DNA of 10,446 nt from Treponema sp. (GTDB lineage: Bacteria > Spirochaetota > Spirochaetia > Treponematales > Breznakiellaceae): contig JAISMQ010000295.1 of assembly GCA_031276685.1 (NCBI GenBank), positions 1-10,446 of the forward strand, written 5' to 3'. Position 1 is the first letter of the stretch. Each line of letters starts with the position of its first letter. This document shows, in pieces, positions 6,539-10,446 of this stretch. A model generated the notes under the pieces. The model was not told where the DNA came from. It saw only the letters and a list, made by a program, of their open reading frames with translations, and ran no database searches. The translations under genes were made by a program, and so were the position numbers.

Positions 6539-7948
6539 ATGCGGGAAATTTGGATACCGGAACTCCTAAGTTCCCTGTTCATGCTTGTTTTTCTTGTCCG
6601 GCCCCTGTTCAAGGGGCTCTGGCCCCTGGACGGCATCGCGTGGTTTCCCGTCCTGGCCCTGGGGATAGCGCTTGCCATCTTCCCCGCCTACGGTTTTAGG
6701 CCCGAATGTGTCCCGCTGGCCCTAAGCCACCTGGTTGTAACCCTTATGAACCTTAACCCCCTGCTTATGGGGGCCAGCCGTAACGCCGCGTTTCACGAAC
6801 GGGGGGCCCTGTTTATCGTCCCCGCCATCGGCTGCCTGGCCCTGGCCGGCGGCGCGGCCCTGTACTTCGCCCCCGCTTCCCCGGCGCCCCTACATTCGCG
6901 GACCGTTACGCTGGAACCGGACCAGGCCGGGGGCCCCGTCTACACCCTGCATATCTTCGAGGGCCGGGACCCGCAGGGCTCCGTCGCTGAATCCGGCGAA
7001 GCCAGGCCCCTTATCTTTGTGGCCCCCCCCGATTTTGGCCGCCTGGACGCGGTGGACGGGCTCTGCGCGGCCCTGGGGGAGCGGGGTTTTACCGTGATAA
7101 GCTATACCCGCACGAATTCCGCGTCGCCGGGGCGGCTGTTGGGGATCTGGCGGGCCTTCCGCGACGGGACCAGGCTTAAAAAGGCGAACGACGCGGGCCG
7201 GGTACTGGAGGCGGAAAAAAAGGCCGAGATCGAATTCGTCCTGCCCTACGTGAAAGAAAACCTGGCCTCCCTGGCCCCCGCCGCCGACGGGGACGCCCTG
7301 TTCCTGGCGGGCTGGGGGGCGGGGGGTTCCGCCCTGGCCTACCTTGTCTCCGCGCCCGCCGGAAAGGGAGTGTCCGGCCCCTACGGCGCGCAGGGCCCCT
7401 ACGGCGCGCGGGGGCTCGTGGTGGCGGAGGGCCGTTTCTGGTCTTCCTGGGCCGCCGCCCCGCCCCCGGAAAGCGGCGCCGCGCCCTCCGGCGCCCTCTC
7501 CGCCGTTCTGGCGAAGCTCCGGCGCTGGTTTAACGGCCTCCGGCCCGAACGGGTCGAAGGGCACGAGGCGGTCCCCCAGCCGCCGGTCCCCGCGCTGTAC
7601 CTGGTTTCCGGCCGGGCCCTGGACGAAGGCGGGGGGCCCTATGCCGCCGTACTCGCGGCCCTGCGGAATTCCGACAGCCCCGCCGCGCTGGCCGTTGCGG
7701 AGGGGGCGGGGCCCCTGGATTATTCGGATCTCCCGGCGGAGTACCCGCTTTACAACGCCCTGCTGTCCGGCAGGCCCGGCGGCCGCGCGGAAGAGGCCGC
7801 CGCCCTTATCGCCCGCTTCTGCGAACTGGTCATCGGGGGGCCGCTTAAAACCCAGGCCCCCGCAGCCTTTACCGGCCGCCTCCGGCTGCCCGGCGGGCTT
7901 TACCTGGAAACCCGGTATTGGAATTTTGGAGATCTCCGGCTAAACTAG
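6539..7948 (+). CDS. Membrane-anchored alpha/beta-hydrolase-like protein, catalytic residues lost
   Basis: The ATG at 6539-6541 gives 469 residues. The frame is open further upstream but crosses the divergent promoter region and looks non-coding there. The N-terminal ~115 residues hold several hydrophobic helices, including ELLSSLFMLVFLV, a WFPVLALGIALAIF segment and FIVPAIGCLALAGGAALYF. After them comes a soluble domain with alpha/beta-hydrolase order: PLIFVAPPDFG, then GFTVISYTRTNS, then an elbow-like FLAGWGAGG, then ALYLVSGRALDEG. The nucleophile position of GxSxG is Gly260 (GWGAG, 258-262), and no His occurs after the GHEA near residue 341. The usual Ser and His are therefore missing and enzyme activity is doubtful. 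An 18-base tandem duplication gives GPYGAQGPYGARG at about 280-291. Its stop lies 4 bases before the NIF3 gene, so the two are probably co-translated. The fold call is my reading of motifs; function is unknown. Confidence 0.65.
   Translation: MREIWIPELLSSLFMLVFLVRPLFKGLWPLDGIAWFPVLALGIALAIFPAYGFRPECVPLALSHLVVTLMNLNPLLMGASRNAAFHERGALFIVPAIGCLALAGGAALYFAPASPAPLHSRTVTLEPDQAGGPVYTLHIFEGRDPQGSVAESGEARPLIFVAPPDFGRLDAVDGLCAALGERGFTVISYTRTNSASPGRLLGIWRAFRDGTRLKKANDAGRVLEAEKKAEIEFVLPYVKENLASLAPAADGDALFLAGWGAGGSALAYLVSAPAGKGVSGPYGAQGPYGARGLVVAEGRFWSSWAAAPPPESGAAPSGALSAVLAKLRRWFNGLRPERVEGHEAVPQPPVPALYLVSGRALDEGGGPYAAVLAALRNSDSPAALAVAEGAGPLDYSDLPAEYPLYNALLSGRPGGRAEEAAALIARFCELVIGGPLKTQAPAAFTGRLRLPGGLYLETRYWNFGDLRLN
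7376..7411 (+). repeat. 18-base tandem duplication within the hydrolase-like gene
   Basis: Two adjacent 18-base copies (7376-7393 and 7394-7411) start GGCCCCTACGGCGCGC and differ at only one base near the end. They encode GPYGAQ and GPYGAR. The period is a multiple of three, so the duplication keeps the frame. It probably lies in a surface loop just after the elbow region. Confidence 0.8.
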
Positions 7949-7952
7949 GCTC

Positions 7953-8726
7953 GTGAAAGCGCAATTTACCACCCGCAAGCTGGACGCCTATTTCAGATCG
8001 CTGCTGGACATTGAAGGGTTCGCCGGCATCGACGATTCCCAAAACGGCCTGCAAGTGGACAACGACGGGTCGGAAGTCAGCAAAATCGCCTTCGCGGTGG
8101 ACGCGAATCTGGAAACCTTTAAGCGCGCCGCCGCCTGCGGGGCGGGGCTGCTCTTTGTACACCACGGCCTTTTCTGGGGCAGGCCCCTGCAGGTAACGGG
8201 AAACCACCGGGGGCGGCTCAAATTCCTGCTCGATCACAACATCGCCCTCTACGCCGTCCACCTTCCGCTGGACAAACACCCCCAGGCGGGGAACAACGCG
8301 GCCCTGGCGGCGCTGCTGGGCCTTAAGGACCTTGAACCGTTCGGCCTGTACCACGGCGTCAAAATAGGGTATAAGGGGGTTCTTGATCCCCCCATCCCCG
8401 TGGAAGAAGCGGTAAAGCGGATAAGTTTTTCGGGCCGCCCGCCGCTGGGGGTGTTCCCCTTCGGCCCGGACCTGAACAGGACCTGCGCGGTAATTTCCGG
8501 CGGCGCGCCCAGGGAGGCGCTGCAGGCAATCGAGGAGGGGCTCGATCTCTACATCACCGGGGAGGCGGGGCACTCGGTGTACCACGAGCTCCAGGAGGCC
8601 CGGCTGAACATGATCGCCGGGGGCCACCACTCCACCGAGGTATGGGGGGTCCGCCGGGTAATGGAACACTGCGCGGAAGAACTGTCCGTAGAGGGCGAAT
8701 TTATCGACGTTCCCACAGGTTTGTAG
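7953..8726 (+). CDS. NIF3/YbgI family dinuclear metal-centre protein
   Basis: The gene encodes 257 residues, close to the ~250 of the short NIF3 family members. It has the family order of motifs: DDSQNGLQV near the N-terminus, LFVHHGLFW (His70, His71), YAVHLPLDKH (His103, Asp107), TGEAGHSVYHE (His207) and AGGHHSTE (His225, Glu229). His70, His71, Asp107, His225 and Glu229 line up by motif with the metal ligands known from E. coli YbgI. The family forms toroidal hexamers with two metal ions per subunit. Its reaction is not firmly established, although GTP cyclohydrolase I type 2 is a common label. It starts with GTG at 7953-7955, four bases after the preceding stop, with only a weak AGG in front. 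Translational coupling to the hydrolase-like gene is therefore likely. No insertion or missing ligand is seen. Confidence 0.92.
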   Translation: MKAQFTTRKLDAYFRSLLDIEGFAGIDDSQNGLQVDNDGSEVSKIAFAVDANLETFKRAAACGAGLLFVHHGLFWGRPLQVTGNHRGRLKFLLDHNIALYAVHLPLDKHPQAGNNAALAALLGLKDLEPFGLYHGVKIGYKGVLDPPIPVEEAVKRISFSGRPPLGVFPFGPDLNRTCAVISGGAPREALQAIEEGLDLYITGEAGHSVYHELQEARLNMIAGGHHSTEVWGVRRVMEHCAEELSVEGEFIDVPTGL

Positions 8727-8755
8727 GCTATTCCCTGAAATATTTTTTAGCGGCC

Positions 8756-8778
8756 CCCAAAACCAGCCGGATTTTGGG
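8756..8778. repeat. Hairpin in the gap before lspA
   Basis: CCCAAAA (8756-8762) and TTTTGGG (8772-8778) can pair around a 9-base loop in the 72-base gap between the NIF3 gene and lspA. No T-run follows on either strand, so it is not an ordinary intrinsic terminator. It ends 11 bases before the lspA Shine-Dalgarno sequence and could affect mRNA stability or translation. Confidence 0.4.
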
Positions 8779-8798
8779 AAAGCCCTTACGGAGTTGAA

Positions 8799-9341
8799 AT
8801 GAACGAAACGGTTAAACATAAACTGCTGCCCCTTAGCCTGACGGCGCTGGTCCTTCTTGTCGACCAGGGGGTAAAGGCGTTTATCGTCAAAAACTGGCCC
8901 CTGGAGGGGAGTTTTATCGCGGATGTTTTTGACAACGGCTTCCTGTACATCATCCATGTGCGGAACAAGGCGATTGCCTTTAGCCTGGGGCACAACCTGC
9001 CCGACAAGGCGCAGCTTGTGCTGTTTGTCATAGCCCCAGTCTTGGTGCTGGGTTTCCTGTTCTGGTACTACCTGAGTTCCCGGGACTTTACCGGCCCGCA
9101 GCGCTGGGCGGTGGCGGGGATTCTGGGCGGCGGCCTGGGGAACCTGGCCGACCGGATCTTCCGGCCCGGCGGGGTTGTGGACTTTGTCAGCGTGAAGTTC
9201 TACGGGATCCTGGGGATGGACCGTTTTCCCACGTTTAACGTTGCCGATTCCAGCATTGTGGTCTGTTGTATCCTGTTCTTTATCACTATTATGAGCGCCT
9301 GGAGGCAGGCGGAAAAACAGCCGAAGTCCGAATCGGCTTAA
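8799..9341 (+). CDS. lspA: Lipoprotein signal peptidase (signal peptidase II)
   Basis: LspA is the integral membrane aspartic protease that cleaves the signal peptide of diacylglyceryl-modified prolipoproteins just before the lipidated Cys. This is a key step in envelope lipoprotein maturation. The 180 residues carry four hydrophobic helices and the family boxes: LLVDQGVK (Asp22), HVRNKAIAFSLG (Asn56), GGGLGNLADRIFRPGGVVDFV (Asn115, Asp118, Arg119, Asp128) and FPTFNVADSSI (Asn147, Asp150). Asp128 and Asp150 match the catalytic dyad known from Pseudomonas LspA. The usual NxGxAF motif reads NKAIAF, with Ala where Gly is common. Otherwise the core is intact. The ATG is preceded by GGAG with 5 bases between, so the start is secure. 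The C-terminal tail after the last helix is short and hydrophilic. It is followed by a small membrane protein gene. Confidence 0.95.
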   Translation: MNETVKHKLLPLSLTALVLLVDQGVKAFIVKNWPLEGSFIADVFDNGFLYIIHVRNKAIAFSLGHNLPDKAQLVLFVIAPVLVLGFLFWYYLSSRDFTGPQRWAVAGILGGGLGNLADRIFRPGGVVDFVSVKFYGILGMDRFPTFNVADSSIVVCCILFFITIMSAWRQAEKQPKSESA

Positions 9342-9431
9342 AAAAGCGCTTTGCGGCTTGTGTAACAGCGTAACGGAGGCTTCCCAAAATTTAAGCCCTT
9401 GGGAACGCAGTTTTGATAACGGAGTAATGCT
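9342..9431. other. Gap between lspA and the small membrane gene, with hairpins
   Basis: Directly after the lspA stop, AAAGCGCTTT (9343-9352) is a 10-base palindrome. Further on, TTCCCAA (9381-9387) and TTGGGAA (9399-9405) form a 7-bp stem with an 11-base loop. No T-run follows either one, so termination is not supported. A GGAG at 9421-9424 serves the next gene with 7 bases of spacing. I see no convincing promoter. Confidence 0.4.
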
Positions 9432-9719
9432 ATGAGCAAACGGACAAACACCTGGATTTTTATTGCGGGGGCCACCGTATTCAACATCCTGCTGTACGCC
9501 ATCTGTTTTTTACTGCTGCTGGTGATCTATGCGCGGGTCGCCGCGCTGCTGCCGGAATCCGCGCAGTCATGGGGGCTTATGGTTATCCTGATCCTCCCCA
9601 TCATCATAAGCTTTGTACTGTACCGTCTGATCCTCAAAGTAGTTATCAAAAAAGTGGACGTGGAAAAGTACTTTGACCCCCTTTTCGGCCCCCGCCGCCG
9701 CCCCCCAAAAAATCCCTAG
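9432..9719 (+). CDS. Small two-helix membrane protein next to lspA
   Basis: This 95-residue protein has two clear transmembrane segments, at about 7-33 (WIFIAGATVFNILLYAICFL onward) and 47-69 (GLMVILILPIIISFVLYRLI). The short, strongly basic and Pro-rich tail includes VDVEKYFDPLFG and GPRRRPPKNP. The ATG is preceded by GGAG at 9421-9424, so the start is good. There is no enzyme motif. From memory, similar small proteins near lspA in treponemes are sometimes labelled 'leader peptide processing enzyme'. I cannot verify that label, and nothing in the sequence shows peptidase activity. Its place between lspA and a transporter gene fits a membrane or envelope role. It is probably real, given start, length and strong hydrophobic pattern. 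Confidence 0.75.
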   Translation: MSKRTNTWIFIAGATVFNILLYAICFLLLLVIYARVAALLPESAQSWGLMVILILPIIISFVLYRLILKVVIKKVDVEKYFDPLFGPRRRPPKNP

Positions 9720-9740
9720 CGCCTGTTCCGCAGGGATCCC

Positions 9741-10446
9741 GTGAGGGAAACATCACGCCCCGCAGAATTCGCTGCGGCGCTTAACAGGCAGATGGAACGG
9801 CTCATGCCGATCCTGACCCCCGCCGGGGTGGTCATGGGTTTTTTGCTGCCCCGTTTTTTTATTGCCTTCCGCCCCTTTATCCCCTGGATCTTCGCCGTTA
9901 TGACCCTTTCGGGGGCGCTTAAACTGAAGATCCGGGAACTCGGCCTTGCCCTGCGGCACCCGCTTCCCATAATTTCCGCCTTTGCCGGCGCCCACCTGCT
10001 TATACCCCTGGCGGTGTTCTTTATCTCCAGCCTGGTTTTTCCGGGGGACGGGGACACTATTTCGGGCTTTGTTTTGCTGTACGCCGCGCCGACGGCGGTA
10101 TCAAGCTTTATCTGGGTCAACATGTACCGGGGGGACAACGCCCTGTCCCTGGCGATGATCCTTATCGCCACCGTCGCGGCCCCGGCGGTGGTACCCGCCA
10201 CACTGTCGCTGCTGATGGGAACCAGAGTGGCCCTGGACATGCGCAGCATTGCCGTGTCACTGGTACTGATGGTGGTAGTCCCGACTATTATCGGCGTAGG
10301 GGCGAACGAGCTAAGCCGGGGCCGCGCCCCCCGGATCCTCCTGCCCTGCCTTAACCCCGTCGCCAAGTTCTGCCTGATCCTGGTAATCTCCGCCAACACT
10401 GCGGCGATTGCCCCCCAGATCCGCTTTAACGACAGGCGGCTGTGGA
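9741..10446 (+). CDS. Bile acid:sodium symporter family transporter, N-terminal part
   Basis: The open frame runs off the window end, giving the first 235 codons. It is almost wholly hydrophobic, with about six to seven helices visible. Family-like stretches include LTPAGVVMGFLLP, the loop FAVMTLSGALKLKIREL, AHLLIPLAVFF, and GFVLLYAAPTAVSSFIW followed by MYRGDNALSLAM. The last corresponds to the P-x-x-x-S and G-(D/N)-x-x-L region of BASS/SBF transporters, which move organic acids with sodium through a 10-helix fold. The substrate cannot be read from sequence. The GTG at 9741-9743 is preceded by AGGGA at 9732-9736 with 4 bases between. An ATG at 9792-9794 in the same frame is an alternative start that would drop 17 residues. 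It lies 21 bases after the small membrane gene and is probably cotranscribed with it. The C-terminal helices are outside the window. Confidence 0.82.
   Translation, partial: MRETSRPAEFAAALNRQMERLMPILTPAGVVMGFLLPRFFIAFRPFIPWIFAVMTLSGALKLKIRELGLALRHPLPIISAFAGAHLLIPLAVFFISSLVFPGDGDTISGFVLLYAAPTAVSSFIWVNMYRGDNALSLAMILIATVAAPAVVPATLSLLMGTRVALDMRSIAVSLVLMVVVPTIIGVGANELSRGRAPRILLPCLNPVAKFCLILVISANTAAIAPQIRFNDRRLW

Noticed and set aside
7869..8993. 374-residue open frame on the minus strand
   Set aside because: Antisense to the NIF3 gene and the start of lspA, whose motifs are intact. No recognisable domain.
9716..10399. 227-residue open frame on the minus strand
   Set aside because: Antisense to the SBF transporter, which reads as a coherent multi-helix protein. 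The minus product is low in hydrophobic pattern and Arg/Ser-rich.

Overview
The window reads as a GC-rich bacterial chromosome segment, most likely from a spirochaete of the Treponema group. This rests on three things: a protein joining an ATPase-like half to an HDOD half, which resembles a family I remember from treponemes; lspA followed by a small two-helix membrane protein; and the general gene set. It is inference from protein resemblance only. There is no rRNA, tRNA, CRISPR array, insertion sequence or phage gene to sharpen it. Composition is strongly GC-rich except in the first ~300 bases, which fall to about 37% G+C over 241-300.

Left edge (1-302, plus strand): the remains of a small XRE/Cro-type helix-turn-helix regulator. 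Its HTH frame is interrupted by a stop at 24-26 and has no start codon before the HTH, so it is frameshifted or a pseudogene.

Minus-strand operon (6322 down to 326): four tightly packed genes. In transcription order they are an HDOD protein with an N-terminal GHKL-ATPase-like domain, a MoxR-family AAA+ ATPase, a membrane-anchored DUF58 protein, and a membrane transglutaminase-like protein of the TgpA/DUF3488 type. MoxR-DUF58-transglutaminase is a recognised envelope-associated gene set. The HDOD gene at its head suggests a signalling input. MoxR follows the HDOD stop with no gap and in the same frame. It has no ATG, GTG or TTG before its Walker A motif, so an ATC directly after TAA, well spaced from an AGGGAG, is the best start. 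DUF58 overlaps MoxR by 32 bases and transglutaminase overlaps DUF58 by 4, which points to translational coupling. A good sigma70-like promoter lies about 110 bases upstream of the HDOD gene.

Divergent intergenic region (6323-6538): this holds that promoter, a leader with a weak hairpin and a possible short upstream ORF, and a perfect 17-bp dyad between the two divergent units.

Plus-strand group (6539 to the right edge): a membrane-anchored alpha/beta-hydrolase-like protein that has lost its nucleophile and probably its catalytic His; a NIF3/YbgI family metal protein; lipoprotein signal peptidase LspA; a 95-aa membrane protein; and the first 235 codons of a bile acid:sodium symporter family transporter, cut by the window end. 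The first two genes are almost contiguous. Hairpin-containing gaps of 72 and 90 bases precede lspA and the small gene.

No wholly new system is evident. The points most worth following are the HDOD-MoxR junction and non-standard MoxR start, the HDOD-led MoxR/DUF58/transglutaminase operon, and the catalytically degenerate membrane hydrolase.
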